From Bacillota bacterium (GTDB lineage: Bacteria; Bacillota; Clostridia; Oscillospirales; Ruminococcaceae), in NCBI GenBank assembly GCA_023433405.1, contig JAEZCT010000044.1:91689-155688 (forward strand): 64,000 nt of DNA, in the 5' to 3' direction. Position numbers and translations under genes: made by a program. Below, piece by piece: positions 18,431 through 27,774 of the stretch. Position 1 is the first letter of the stretch. Every line of letters begins with the position of its first letter. The notes beneath the pieces were generated by a model that did no database searches, was not told the origin of the DNA, and saw only the letters and a list, made by a program, of their open reading frames with translations.

Positions 18431-19129
18431 TTATGCCTTGCGGATCAACCCCATGGGGGTTTGCTCGTTGGTTTGTCCAAGTGGGTTATCCTTGAGCAGC
18501 TTGACAAGCCATGCCCTATCCATTTCCTTGGCGGAGGTGCCGAGAATCTGCCCCTCAAGGTCGTTAATATCCACCACCGCAGCGGAACAGCCAAGGGTCT
18601 TGGCAAGGTCCTTTGCAACCTTATCCGGTTCGGCGGGCATGAGTACGACATACTCGTTATAAGGCGGCAGGGTATAGCTGCAGGGCCCGTCAATCGAGCG
18701 CGCCTTCGGCCCCGCAATCAGGTAAAACCAGCCCCGCTGGCGGAACAGCTTGCCAACCGCAGAGATTGCCGCTGCAAACAGAATGCGGATGGTTCCGCAC
18801 TCCCTGAGCGCCATCTCCATGGTTTCGGGGATGCCAAGACCGATGCCGTAAGGTGTTTTCAGCACAAAGCGGCTTAAAAACGTGGCAAGCGGGCGGGGAC
18901 TTATATCCTTCATGCGGATAGCGCGTTTTTGCGTGCATGCCACGGCCTTTTCCGACACAAAGAAGATATCACCCTGTTTGACATGGGGCTTCGCGTATTG
19001 CTCCGCTACATCACAGATGTTGTCCTTATCGGTGATGATGTGGGTTTTGATGGCATAGCGGATATAATCAACGCCGTCGACGCTGATTATCCCGTTTTTT
19101 TCTTCGTTAACCAACAGCTCGTCGCTCAT
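18431..19129 (-). CDS. CofE-like (F420-0:glutamyl ligase family) protein
   Basis: 232 residues, similar in layout to the F420_ligase family: an N-terminal segment (VDGVDYIRYAIKTHIIT), then GDIFFVSEKAVACTQKRAIRM and later SYTLPPYNEYVVLMP. True CofE adds glutamate to coenzyme F420. Clostridia usually lack F420, and no other F420 gene is visible here, so the real substrate is probably different. The ATG has AAGGA 9 nt upstream. A single gene with its own strong terminator. Confidence 0.65.
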   Translation of the reverse strand: MSDELLVNEEKNGIISVDGVDYIRYAIKTHIITDKDNICDVAEQYAKPHVKQGDIFFVSEKAVACTQKRAIRMKDISPRPLATFLSRFVLKTPYGIGLGIPETMEMALRECGTIRILFAAAISAVGKLFRQRGWFYLIAGPKARSIDGPCSYTLPPYNEYVVLMPAEPDKVAKDLAKTLGCSAAVVDINDLEGQILGTSAKEMDRAWLVKLLKDNPLGQTNEQTPMGLIRKA

Positions 19130-19589
19130 ATAATACCGTCCTTATCCTATTTTGCGGGCAGACCCCGCCGAACCTTAATTTGGCTTACGCAACCCGTCAA
19201 GCTGTGTGTGGCCCCATAAACCAGGCTCCACCGCCCCCCCTTATCCCAATGCTGCGACTCAAAAGCATACTGCGCGTAAAAATCAGGTCAACGTCCTTGA
19301 CATTTGAACACTGATTTTTAGTGCAGCTGCCACATGTTAATTGCAGAACAGAGTGATACGGTCTGGGTATATTCTTGACAAACGAAACCAAACTTAGTAT
19401 AGACCTAAGTGAAAAAAAATGCAATGTTCTTGTTTTGAGCAGGCTCCTGCTTTTTCCTAAAACAATGTAACGCCGCCCTAAACGTTTAACAGCCAAACAG
19501 CAGAGCCGCGTGCTGCGGTTTGCCGTTTGGCTGTGCTGACTGTCGGAAAGAACCTCCGGCTGAAAGGAAAAAGCCTGATTACAGGTATG
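19130..19589. other. 460-bp intergenic region with two possible promoters
   Basis: No gene is convincing. On the plus strand TTGACA (19375-19380), a 17-bp spacer and TATAGA (19398-19403) are followed by a short hairpin with T run (19438-19454), which would make a transcript of about 45 nt. On the minus strand a GC-rich stretch with several short hairpins (about 19140-19250) leads into the CofE-like gene and may be its structured leader. I could not match either to a known RNA family. Confidence 0.35.
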
Positions 19590-21353
19590 CTATTGCTTGG
19601 TTCTTGCGGGTTTGCCTTTGGAGGGTGCGCCATAACGGCTGCCTGTACGTCCGCCGCCTTTGTACTGGCCCTGTGAACGGCCTGTTTTGCGCTGTGCCAC
19701 AACAAGGGGGAAGGAATGTGTAAGTCTTCCGCAGATCTTACAGCCCTTCATATCCTGCAGCACCTGGTCAATGCGGTCGCGGGGAATCTCTACAAAGCTC
19801 TGATCCTCCGTTATATCCACCTTGCCGATATCCTTACCCGGCATCCCCGTGCGGTCTGCGATTGCGCCAATAAGATGGTTTGCGCCTACCCGATTGCTGG
19901 AGCCGATATCAAACACAATAATTCCATAATCCGCCCGTCCCTTAATGCGGGGCTTGCGGCCGGATTGTCTGTCGTTATCATAGCCCCGGGTATCTGAGGA
20001 GCTAAAATCTCCCGAATCGTGCCTGAATTGTTTTACCGAGATGGTGACAGGCTCACAGACCTCTTTATATTGCAGCTCCAGCGCAGCCTCGGCTATCTGC
20101 CCTATGGAATAGCCCTTTTTAATCAGCGCGTCCACCAGCTCGGTACAGCCATGGCTGGTATTGGCCTGAATCCGCACCTCCAGCTCAAGGCTTGCCGCCT
20201 CGATGCCCTTTGCGCGAATATCCTCGGCGGTGGGCAGAAGAAGCTCCTTGATCTGAGACTTTACCTCAATGGAAATCTGGCGGATTTCGTTAATCTCGCG
20301 GCGGCTGCAGCAAAAGGTAATACTGCACCCATCCTTACCCGCTCTGCCTGTTCTGCCAATACGGTGAATATAATACTCCGTATTGGTGGGCGGGTCGTAA
20401 TTTATAACATAATCCACGTCACTTACGTCAATGCCGCGGGCCGCAATGTCCGTTGCGATTAAAATAGGCGTCTTGCCCGCCTTAAAGTCCCGCATTGTGG
20501 AGGTGCGCTGGGTTTGCTTTATGTCACTGTGGATGCATTCGGCAACAATGCTTTGGTCGTTCAAATATGCCTTAAGCTCATCCGCCATTTTTTTTGTGCC
20601 GGTAAAAATGATGGCGCGATTTGGCTTATAGTATCGCAGCAGAACTGCAAGGGCTTCTTTTTTTGCCGAGTGGGGGATGTCAATGTACCGCTGCTCAATG
20701 TTTTCAATGGTTACCTGACTCTTATCAATCTCAATAAGGGTGGGGTTTTTTTGAAATTCATTGGTGATTCTCATAATCGCGGGCGGCATGGTGGCGGAGA
20801 ACAGGATGGTCTGACGGTCGGCCGGCGTGTCGGTCAATATCGTCTCAATATCTTCGCGAAAGCCCATGTTCAGCATCTCATCCGCCTCATCCAAAACAAT
20901 CATCTTCAGGTTTTTAAGCTTAATTGTTTTGCGGCGCATGTGGTCCATTACCCGCCCGGGGGTGCCAACAACGATGTTTGCAAGGCGCAGGCTGATGCAC
21001 TGTCTGTCAATCGGTGCGCCGCCGTAGATGGCGACAGGCCGAATGCCCTCTTTAAAGCGGGCAAGCTTTTGAATCTCTTCATACGCCTGCATAGCAAGCT
21101 CGCGTGTCGGGCAGAGCACAAGCACCTGTATTGTGGCCTTTTCTTCGTGGGTGTCAATGCGTTCAATTGCCGGTATGGCAAACGCGACGGTTTTTCCGGT
21201 ACCCGTCTGCGACCGCGCAATGACGTCCACCCCTGTGCGTATGACAGGAATGGCCTCGGATTGGATGGGTGTTGCATAATCAAACCCCATTAGGGACACA
21301 GCGTGCTCTACTTTTGGGGTCAGATTCATTTCAGAGAATAAAACCTTAGTCAT
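19590..21353 (-). CDS. DEAD-box RNA helicase with DbpA-type RNA-binding domain
   Basis: 587 residues. All helicase motifs are visible: Q motif (GFDYATPIQ), motif I SQTGTGKT, Ia PTRELA, DEAD box VLDEADEML, SAT (FSATMPP), motif V ATDIAARGID and motif VI HRIGRTGR. A DbpA-like RNA-binding domain (DIGSSNRVGANHLIGAIAD, about residues 480-545) and a basic Gly-rich tail follow. Such proteins act in ribosome assembly and RNA turnover, often on cold shock. The ATG at 21353 has GAGGAA upstream. The leader holds a terminator-like hairpin and an inverted repeat, suggesting regulated expression. Confidence 0.95.
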   Translation of the reverse strand: MTKVLFSEMNLTPKVEHAVSLMGFDYATPIQSEAIPVIRTGVDVIARSQTGTGKTVAFAIPAIERIDTHEEKATIQVLVLCPTRELAMQAYEEIQKLARFKEGIRPVAIYGGAPIDRQCISLRLANIVVGTPGRVMDHMRRKTIKLKNLKMIVLDEADEMLNMGFREDIETILTDTPADRQTILFSATMPPAIMRITNEFQKNPTLIEIDKSQVTIENIEQRYIDIPHSAKKEALAVLLRYYKPNRAIIFTGTKKMADELKAYLNDQSIVAECIHSDIKQTQRTSTMRDFKAGKTPILIATDIAARGIDVSDVDYVINYDPPTNTEYYIHRIGRTGRAGKDGCSITFCCSRREINEIRQISIEVKSQIKELLLPTAEDIRAKGIEAASLELEVRIQANTSHGCTELVDALIKKGYSIGQIAEAALELQYKEVCEPVTISVKQFRHDSGDFSSSDTRGYDNDRQSGRKPRIKGRADYGIIVFDIGSSNRVGANHLIGAIADRTGMPGKDIGKVDITEDQSFVEIPRDRIDQVLQDMKGCKICGRLTHSFPLVVAQRKTGRSQGQYKGGGRTGSRYGAPSKGKPARTKQ

Positions 21354-21374
21354 CGAATTCCTCAATTCTAAAAA

Positions 21375-21403
21375 ATAAAAACGGGGATCGAAATCCTCGT
21401 TTT
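21375..21403 (-). promoter_or_regulatory. Terminator-like hairpin in the helicase leader
   Basis: On the minus strand ACGAGGAT-TTCG-ATCCCCGT, then TTTTATTTTTT, about 25 nt before the start codon. The UUCG loop and T run are those of an intrinsic terminator placed ahead of the gene, so an attenuator is likely. Confidence 0.6.
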
Positions 21404-21410
21404 ACAAAGT

Positions 21411-21456
21411 GATACCAAATCCCATTAATGATATCACTTTAACGTGCCGTTGTCAA
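21411..21456 (-). promoter_or_regulatory. Helicase promoter overlapping an inverted repeat
   Basis: Minus-strand TTGACA (21451-21456), a 17-bp spacer, TATCAT (21428-21433). A 9-bp inverted repeat, AAAGTGATA and TATCACTTT, spans the -10 box and start site. Confidence 0.65.
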
Positions 21457-21619
21457 ATGTCTTGCTGTAAATATGAATGTAAAATTTATATAAAGTTAAT
21501 TCCACCTGATACTTATGCTGTAAGCTATAAAACACAAAAACTTATTTCAACTTATATGGATGCAGCTTACGCACCTTTAAAAGTATAACACCGATTACCT
21601 TATAAAAGAAATATGATAA

Positions 21620-21652
21620 AGCAGGCACCTTCACCCAGGTGAAAGTGCCTGC
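21620..21652 (-). terminator. Terminator of yebC
   Basis: GCAGGCAC and GTGCCTGC arms with inner CACC/GGTG pairing, just after the stop codon, followed by TTTAT on the minus strand. Confidence 0.82.
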
Positions 21653-21654
21653 TA

Positions 21655-22404
21655 TTAATCCTCATCCTCGGAATAATCGTCCTCGTTCTCCCAATTGTGC
21701 CAGACGTTTTGAACATCGTCGTTGTCGTTCATCATCTCCAGCATCCGGTTCATCTTAACGGCAACATCCGGGTCGTCAATACGCGCGCCGGTTTGGGGAA
21801 GATATTCCACCTCCGACGATAAAAAGGAGTAGCCCTTCGCCTCCAGCGCCTCGCGCACAGCCCGGAGGTCGTTTGGGTCGGTGTAGATTTCCACCACATC
21901 CGCCTCAAAGGAAAGGTCTGCCGCTCCGCTGTCCATCGCGTCCTCCATCATCTTATCCTCGTTAAGTGCCTCGGATTCGATAATAATAACACCCTTTTGC
22001 GTAAACATAAAGGATACACAGCCGGTGGTTCCCAGGTTTCCGCCATATTTGTCAAAGTAGTGGCGAAGGTCGCCTGCGGTGCGGTTGCGGTTCTCTGTAA
22101 GGGTCTCAACAATAACCGCTACGCCGCTTGGCCCGTAGCCCTCATAAAAGATGGTCTCGTACTGATTTTTATCATCGCCGCCCATCGCCTTTTTTATAAT
22201 ACGGTCGATGTTGTCATTGGGGACGTTGTTGGATTTTGCTTTGGCAATCAAATCCCGCAGCTTTCCGTTAACGCTTGGGTCCCCGCCGCTCTCGCGCACA
22301 CAAACAGCGATTTCTCTGCCAATCTTCGTAAAAATCTTTGCCTTTTGGGCGTCGGTCTTTTCTTTTCTGCGCTTGATATTGTTCCACTTGGAATGTCCTG
22401 ACAT
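21655..22404 (-). CDS. yebC: YebC/PmpR (TACO1-like) family protein
   Basis: 249 residues, the standard length. It opens with the family signature SGHSKWNNIKRRKEKTDAQK and continues with FTKIGREIAVCVRESGGDP and NVPNDNIDRIIKKA. The family has been linked to DNA-binding regulation and, more recently, to relief of ribosome stalling at proline stretches. I start at the ATG at 22404, which gives the universal MSGHSKW N-terminus. Odd detail: the acidic tail (NDNDDVQNVWHNWENEDDY) is longer than in most homologues. Stands alone with its own terminator. Confidence 0.95.
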   Translation of the reverse strand: MSGHSKWNNIKRRKEKTDAQKAKIFTKIGREIAVCVRESGGDPSVNGKLRDLIAKAKSNNVPNDNIDRIIKKAMGGDDKNQYETIFYEGYGPSGVAVIVETLTENRNRTAGDLRHYFDKYGGNLGTTGCVSFMFTQKGVIIIESEALNEDKMMEDAMDSGAADLSFEADVVEIYTDPNDLRAVREALEAKGYSFLSSEVEYLPQTGARIDDPDVAVKMNRMLEMMNDNDDVQNVWHNWENEDDYSEDED

Positions 22405-22528
22405 ATGGTTCCGTGCCTTTCCATATAAAATATCACAGCTCTCGCGCATGACCTACCGTTCATCCCCTGCGGGGCATAGGTATCGCTTCTATTTTATCAC
22501 AACCAATGCGCCCGCACAACCTGTATCC

Positions 22529-22641
22529 TACTATTCTCAATAAAAGTATCGCGGCATTAATGAAAAAATGCGTCAAAACCCATAAACCAAGGCTATTGAC
22601 TAGGTTTTTATATGCTTTGCAGTCGGAAAGCCATAATAGTA
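22529..22641 (-). repeat. Decayed palindromic element
   Basis: 113 bp with TACTATT/AATAGTA ends. The centre on the minus strand, GGTTTATGGGTTTTGACGC, matches the core of the 100-bp element family. Confidence 0.6.
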
Positions 22642-22960
22642 TGCGAGAAATAACCAAGGGTTCCCACAGGGGTATGCGCTTGTTCGTAATGCTATAGTGC
22701 TGTGGCAGAATTATCCCCCGCAAAAATTTCGCAAAGATAAAAGTCAACCTCCGGCAGTAAAACCCGAAGAAATTGGCACCAATATTATGTGTTATAGACT
22801 GTTTTTCTGTGCCTTGAATATTCCTGACACCTTGTGTTATTAACTATATTAATATATAATATTAACGTAATTATCCAATCTGAACTTTTTCTGTCTATCC
22901 AAGACACAGAAACTCGCCGTAATTGATTGCATGTATAATTTTGGAAGGACGGTACCATCC

Positions 22961-25774
22961 ATGAAACACTCTACCAAACTGTTATGCCTGATTGTCAGCG
23001 CGCTGATGCTTATTTCCATCGGCCTGACTGGCTGTCGCGGGGAACCGGCTTCTTCGCTGCCTGAGTCGTCTTCCTCCGAGCCGTCCTCATCGGAGCCGGA
23101 AAGCTCGTCTGAACCGGAAAGCTCCTCGGAGCCGGAACCGGAAAGCTCTGAGGCGCCCTCCTCACAGGCCCCCTCCTCCTCTAAGCCTGCCGGAACGGGC
23201 GGCACAGGGGGAACCGGCACCACGGGCACAGGTACCGGAAGTACAAGCGGCACGACCTACAGCAAGGTTTATTCCACTGCGGTGACCAGCTCCCAAAAGG
23301 AGTCGTTTAAATCTGTAAAAATTACCGCCAGCAAGGTATCCATCAGCAACAAGACCGTCTCCGGCGACCTTGTTATTGATAAAAATGTCGGCGAGGGCGA
23401 TGTTTGGCTTACCAACGTCACGGTCGGCGGCACCATCTATATCTACGGCGGCGGTGAAAACTCCATACACCTTGAGAATGTTACGGCAAAAAAGCTGGTA
23501 AGCTCAAGCACCGTATCCCGCCCCCGCATCATCGCCAAGGGTAAAACCACGATTAATGCGACGGACATCCGTTTTGACACCCTGCTTGAGCACAGTGAGC
23601 TGACCGGCGGCGCCGGCGGCTTTCGGAACATCCAAACCGTTAAAACCCCGCAGTTCCTCACGGTGCTTAAGCTTTATAACATTACCACAGACGCGATTAC
23701 GTTAAACTACGAAACCAACCTGTTTTTAAAAGGCTCTACCAGCGTTGCCAGCGTCATTGCCAACACCCCCTCCTATATAGAGGGCGGCGATAAGGTTAGT
23801 ATGCTGCAAACCAACAGCAAAAATGTTTCAGTAGATACCGCGCCTTTTTATACGGGCGGCAACTATGAGCCCACCGTTGTTGACGGCAGCACCTCCGGCT
23901 CGGATGACAGCGGCAGCGGCGGCTCGGGCGGCAGCAGCAATAAGAAGACCTTGTCCGCGCCGCATATAACAATTAACACCACCACAAAAATTATATCCTG
24001 GCCCGCCGTTTCCGGCGCGACCAACGGCTATGAGGCACAAATCAGCCTTGCAGGCTCCAGTGTTTCCTTCACGGTATCCTTCAGCTCCAGTGTCAGGCAG
24101 TTTAACATTGCCTCCACGCTCGACGCAAACTCCGCGATATCCGGCGACTACCGCGTGAAGGTAAGAGCGAGTGAGACCTCAAACTACAACGAATCCCCCT
24201 TCAGCAATACTATCCCGTATAACGGCTACTCCTCCGGTGTTGCCTCCCCCTCGGCTACTGACCTGACCTTTGACGGCACCACTGATATCGCTAAATATGT
24301 CCTTTCCTGGACCGGGTCGGGCGCAACCAGCGGCTATACCGTGCAGGTTGCCACCGCAAACACCTTCACCACCTCATCCATTAAGCTTACCAAGACCATA
24401 TCCAGCACCGCGGCAACCAGCCTTGACCTGCGCGCGGCGATGGGCACAAACTTTGCCGCAGGTACCTACTATGTGAAGGTAACCGCCAAATCGGCCTTTG
24501 AGCAGAAGCCCTCCTCTATTGCCACCTTTACCGTTACCAAGGCTGCCACCCCAACGGGCCTTGCCTTTAATTCCGCTACCAACGCGGTTACCTGGGGCAG
24601 CATTCCCAGTGTTACGAATTATACCGTTACGGTGGGTACCAACAACCACACCGCAAACTCGAATCAGTTTATTCTTGACGACGCTACCTTCCCTGCCGGA
24701 GCAACCTACAGCGTTAAAGTAACCGCTAGGGGCTGGGCGGGCAATATTCTCAACTCAAGCGCCTCGGCAGCGCTCTCTGCGGTGAAAACAGGCACTACAC
24801 CTCCCCCCGATCCGGATGACCCTCCGGATCCTACTCCGGGCACGTCGGAGCTTACGGCACCTGCTCCCACTCTTACCGCCGCAAGCGCGGCTAAGGAGCT
24901 TACCGTATCCTGGTCGTCTGTCGCACACGCTACCGGGTATACGGTAACCGTTAATCTTGGGGGCAGCCCGGTGCCTAGTTTAACGAATATTGCGACTGCG
25001 TCCTTAACCTACACCTTCCCTGTTTCTGCAGTGGGTAATTACACCGTTTCCGTAACAGCCAACGCAGCCGGCTATGAGAGCAAAACAGGAAACACCTCGA
25101 TAGTCAATGTGAGCGCGGAAAACCTGCTGTTTACGCTGGGTTGGGGAACAACAGCCTCCCCTTATCAAATTGCCGCGTTGGCTGATTTTAACAAGATTCC
25201 TTCTGTGACAGCTGCGCGTGAATATGTGCAAACAGCGGACCTGACCATCGGCACCGCCGATTGCCTGGCTTCCTTTACCGGCGTATATGACGGCGGAGGT
25301 AAGAATATCAGCATTACCACCACCGGCGGCCTGTTTGCTGTGAACTCGGGTACTGTTAAAAATATCAACGTTAGCGCCGCAAGCGCCACAGGTACGAACT
25401 ATGTGGGCATTATTGCGGGGCAGAACAGCGGCACAATTACCGGCTGTGTTATCAATCTCCCTACTGCGACAGTAACCGGCACCTCGTATGTGGGCGGAAT
25501 TACCGGTTACAACACCGGCACCATTACCGGCTGCACCTATAACGGCGGTCTGGCAGGCTCCTCTGGTGCAATTTCCGCCGCTACGCCCGGCTTTGGCTAC
25601 ATTGCCGGGTACAGCACGAACTCAGTGGAATCGAACACCTTCCCGCCAAGCCCTGCAATTGGCGCCGCGGGTACTGACCCCACAGTGCCCATTGACCCAC
25701 CTGAGGGAGAAGGAGAAGCTCCCTTGGAAGGCATGTCGGTCGTTATGGCAAGTCGACTGGGCAGTTGGCTTTAA
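22961..25774 (+). CDS. Large surface lipoprotein with beta-helix, FN3-like and GLUG-type repeats
   Basis: 937 residues. Lipoprotein signal with lipobox LTGC (Cys about residue 25), then a Ser/Glu/Pro linker and a Gly/Thr linker (about 30-100). A right-handed beta-helix-like region follows (DVWLTNVTVGGTIYIYGGGE, 150-300), then three or four FN3-like modules with the pattern ISWPAVSGATNGYEAQI (330-740), a Pro-rich linker PPPDPDDPPDPTP, and GLUG-like repeats near the end (YVGIIAGQNSGTITGCVI and YVGGITGYNTGTITGC). It probably sits on the cell surface and binds polymers or partners; no catalytic motif is visible. The ATG at 22961 has GGAAGGA upstream. The last residues (MASRLGSWL) do not resemble an anchor. 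Confidence 0.8.
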   Translation: MKHSTKLLCLIVSALMLISIGLTGCRGEPASSLPESSSSEPSSSEPESSSEPESSSEPEPESSEAPSSQAPSSSKPAGTGGTGGTGTTGTGTGSTSGTTYSKVYSTAVTSSQKESFKSVKITASKVSISNKTVSGDLVIDKNVGEGDVWLTNVTVGGTIYIYGGGENSIHLENVTAKKLVSSSTVSRPRIIAKGKTTINATDIRFDTLLEHSELTGGAGGFRNIQTVKTPQFLTVLKLYNITTDAITLNYETNLFLKGSTSVASVIANTPSYIEGGDKVSMLQTNSKNVSVDTAPFYTGGNYEPTVVDGSTSGSDDSGSGGSGGSSNKKTLSAPHITINTTTKIISWPAVSGATNGYEAQISLAGSSVSFTVSFSSSVRQFNIASTLDANSAISGDYRVKVRASETSNYNESPFSNTIPYNGYSSGVASPSATDLTFDGTTDIAKYVLSWTGSGATSGYTVQVATANTFTTSSIKLTKTISSTAATSLDLRAAMGTNFAAGTYYVKVTAKSAFEQKPSSIATFTVTKAATPTGLAFNSATNAVTWGSIPSVTNYTVTVGTNNHTANSNQFILDDATFPAGATYSVKVTARGWAGNILNSSASAALSAVKTGTTPPPDPDDPPDPTPGTSELTAPAPTLTAASAAKELTVSWSSVAHATGYTVTVNLGGSPVPSLTNIATASLTYTFPVSAVGNYTVSVTANAAGYESKTGNTSIVNVSAENLLFTLGWGTTASPYQIAALADFNKIPSVTAAREYVQTADLTIGTADCLASFTGVYDGGGKNISITTTGGLFAVNSGTVKNINVSAASATGTNYVGIIAGQNSGTITGCVINLPTATVTGTSYVGGITGYNTGTITGCTYNGGLAGSSGAISAATPGFGYIAGYSTNSVESNTFPPSPAIGAAGTDPTVPIDPPEGEGEAPLEGMSVVMASRLGSWL

Positions 25775-25804
25775 CACTTACCTTATAGCAAGAATGGATA
25801 AAAA

Positions 25805-25842
25805 AAAGAAGCTTACACCCGAAAGGGTGGGCTTCTTTTTCT
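25805..25842 (+). terminator. Terminator of the surface lipoprotein gene
   Basis: GAAGC and CACCC arms pair with GGGTG and GCTTC around a GAAA loop, followed by TTTTTCTTTT. Confidence 0.88.
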
Positions 25843-25896
25843 TTTAAACAAAAACTTGAATTTACTGGTTATTCAAACATAGCCTAATATATTACT

Positions 25897-26727
25897 CTAG
25901 TTACCCTTCTCCTGCCCTCTCCCAAGCTCAAACAGCATCCGGTCGCTGAGAAGCGCCTTTTTGCTTTCTTGAGAGTAAAGCTTTAGCAGCTCCTCCACCG
26001 TCATGTTTTTCCGCCGCTCTCCGGAAAGATCCAGGATGACGCGTCCCTCATCCATCATGATGGTGCGGGTACCCAGCGCGAGCGCCGCCCCAATGTCATG
26101 GGTAATCATCATGGTGGCGGTAGGGGTGTGCTCCACCAGCTTTTCGGTAATCTCCAGCACCTTTTGCGCTGTGGCGGGGTCAAGCGCCGCCGTGTGCTCG
26201 TCCAGCAGCAGCAGGTTCGGGCGCGATATGGTACACATCAGCAGCGCCACCGCCTGACGCTGCCCCCCCGACAGCAGGCCAATTTTTACACCCATTCGGT
26301 CTTCCAGCCCCAGCCCGAGCTGCGAAAGCTGTTCGCGAAATATTTTGCTGTCATGCCGGTTTACGGCAAAAAAGCTCTTATGTGCCTTGCGCCCAAAGGC
26401 AAGTGACAGGTTTTCCTCCACCGTCATGTTGGGTGCGGTGCCGCGCATGGGGTCCTGAAACAGCCTCCCAATGGAATAGGCGCGTTTGTAGTCCCGCATA
26501 TGGGTAATATCCCCACCCTCCAGCAGAATGCGCCCGCTGTCTACCGAAAAAGCACCGCAGATGGCGTTAAACAGTGTGGATTTGCCCGCGCCGTTGGAGC
26601 CGATGATGGTCACAAACTCACCGGTCTCCATCGTGAGGCTAATCTCACGAAGTGCCGTGCGCTCGTTTACCGTCCCCGGAAAAAAGGTTTTCGAGACTGC
26701 CTCCAGTCTTAGTGCGGGTGTGCTCAT
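25897..26727 (-). CDS. trpZ: TrpXYZ-type ABC transporter ATPase
   Basis: 276 residues. Walker A GSNGAGKST, signature LLSGGQRQAVALL, Walker B LLLLDEHTAALDP and switch MMITHD are all intact. It belongs to the ATPase group paired with ABC_sub_bind (PF04392) binding proteins and branched-chain-type permeases, of which TrpXYZ is the named example. Its ATG overlaps the permease stop (ATGA). Last gene of the T-box operon. The amino-acid substrate is inferred from family and T-box only. Confidence 0.87.
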   Translation of the reverse strand: MSTPALRLEAVSKTFFPGTVNERTALREISLTMETGEFVTIIGSNGAGKSTLFNAICGAFSVDSGRILLEGGDITHMRDYKRAYSIGRLFQDPMRGTAPNMTVEENLSLAFGRKAHKSFFAVNRHDSKIFREQLSQLGLGLEDRMGVKIGLLSGGQRQAVALLMCTISRPNLLLLDEHTAALDPATAQKVLEITEKLVEHTPTATMMITHDIGAALALGTRTIMMDEGRVILDLSGERRKNMTVEELLKLYSQESKKALLSDRMLFELGRGQEKGN

Positions 26728-27659
26728 CGCACCTCTCCCCCTTTACCTGCTTGATTGCGGCGGGTAATTGTGCGAACAATTCTTGCGCCATCCGACGCCT
26801 TTTTGCGAAGCACGGGAATGGAAAGGGAAACCGCAACAATCGCCGCCGAGAGAAACTTTAGCCCATAGGCAGGCAGCAGCTCAATCTTCAGGGCGATGGC
26901 AATCATTATCTGATACGCTGCGGCGCCCAATATGACCGATATAAGCCCCAGCGTAACCCCGCGCCGCCCAAACAGCGCCTCACCAATAATCACCGACGCA
27001 AGCCCCACCACCACCATGCCGCTGCCAAAGCTGACATCGGCATAGGACAGATACTGGCACAGCAGCGCGCCCGATAACGCCACACAGGCATTGCCAAGCG
27101 CAAAGCCCATGCATTTGGTGAAATCTGCGTTGATGGAGGAGGATCGCACCATCTCCTCGTTATCCCCGGTGGCGCGTATGGCAATGCCCACACGGGTTTT
27201 AAACAGCACCGCAAGCACCGCCGCAAGACCTGCGGTAAATAGCCCGATAACCAAGAGCTTTGTCACATCCGCCGTAAAGCCGGTAAGCTCTCTTGCTGCG
27301 GTAAACAGGGTACCCGCCCCCGCCAGCGCGACGTTTGCGCGCCCCCCCATCACAAACAGGTTAAAGGAGTACAGTGCCGTCATGGTTAGAATGCCGGACA
27401 AAATGGGATGAATGCGCACCTTGGTCTGCAAGAAGCCGGTTACAATCCCGGCGAGAGCGCCCGTAAGGGCGGCGGCAAGCACTGCAAGAGCCGGATGCCC
27501 CGCCGCCGTGACCATAACGCTGACCGCCATACCCGCCACAAACGAGCCATCCACCGTAAGGTCGGGGATATTAAGGATGCGAAAGGAGATGTAAACCCCC
27601 ATCGCCATCATGGCGTACAGCATTCCAAGCTGAAGGGCTCCCATTAGTAGTAAAGCCAC
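26724..27659 (-). CDS. trpY: TrpXYZ-type ABC transporter permease
   Basis: 311 residues, nearly all membrane helices (eight or more), with the LDLPDLTVDGS-like segment NIPDLTVDGSFVAG and IRATGDNEEMVRSSSI, typical of permeases that pair with PF04392 binding proteins. It starts with GTG at 27659, preceded by a perfect AGGAGG 7 nt away; upstream in-frame codons have no site. Overlaps the ATPase gene by 4 bp. Together they should import an amino acid or similar ligand supplied by the lipoprotein encoded at the start of the operon. Confidence 0.87.
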   Translation of the reverse strand: MALLLMGALQLGMLYAMMAMGVYISFRILNIPDLTVDGSFVAGMAVSVMVTAAGHPALAVLAAALTGALAGIVTGFLQTKVRIHPILSGILTMTALYSFNLFVMGGRANVALAGAGTLFTAARELTGFTADVTKLLVIGLFTAGLAAVLAVLFKTRVGIAIRATGDNEEMVRSSSINADFTKCMGFALGNACVALSGALLCQYLSYADVSFGSGMVVVGLASVIIGEALFGRRGVTLGLISVILGAAAYQIMIAIALKIELLPAYGLKFLSAAIVAVSLSIPVLRKKASDGARIVRTITRRNQAGKGGEVR

Positions 27660-27724
27660 GTCTATGCCTCCTTTTGTACTAAAAACAACAAGGGGCGATG
27701 GTACACCGCCCCCGTTTTCCATGA

Positions 27725-27774
27725 ACACTAATTTCGTAAACGTTTCTACACTTTTTGAGGAGACTTGTATTACA
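27725..27774 (-). repeat. Truncated palindromic element
   Basis: ACTAATTTCG at one end and CACTTTTTGAGGAGACTTGT at the other match the ends of the 100-bp family; the centre is missing. It lies between the dehydrogenase and permease genes. Confidence 0.5.

Noticed and set aside
19140..19250. Possible 6S-like or SRP-like small RNA on the minus strand
   Set aside because: Several short hairpins are present but none of the conserved motifs of SRP RNA, tmRNA or RNase P, and I could not align it to 6S; kept only as part of the intergenic note.
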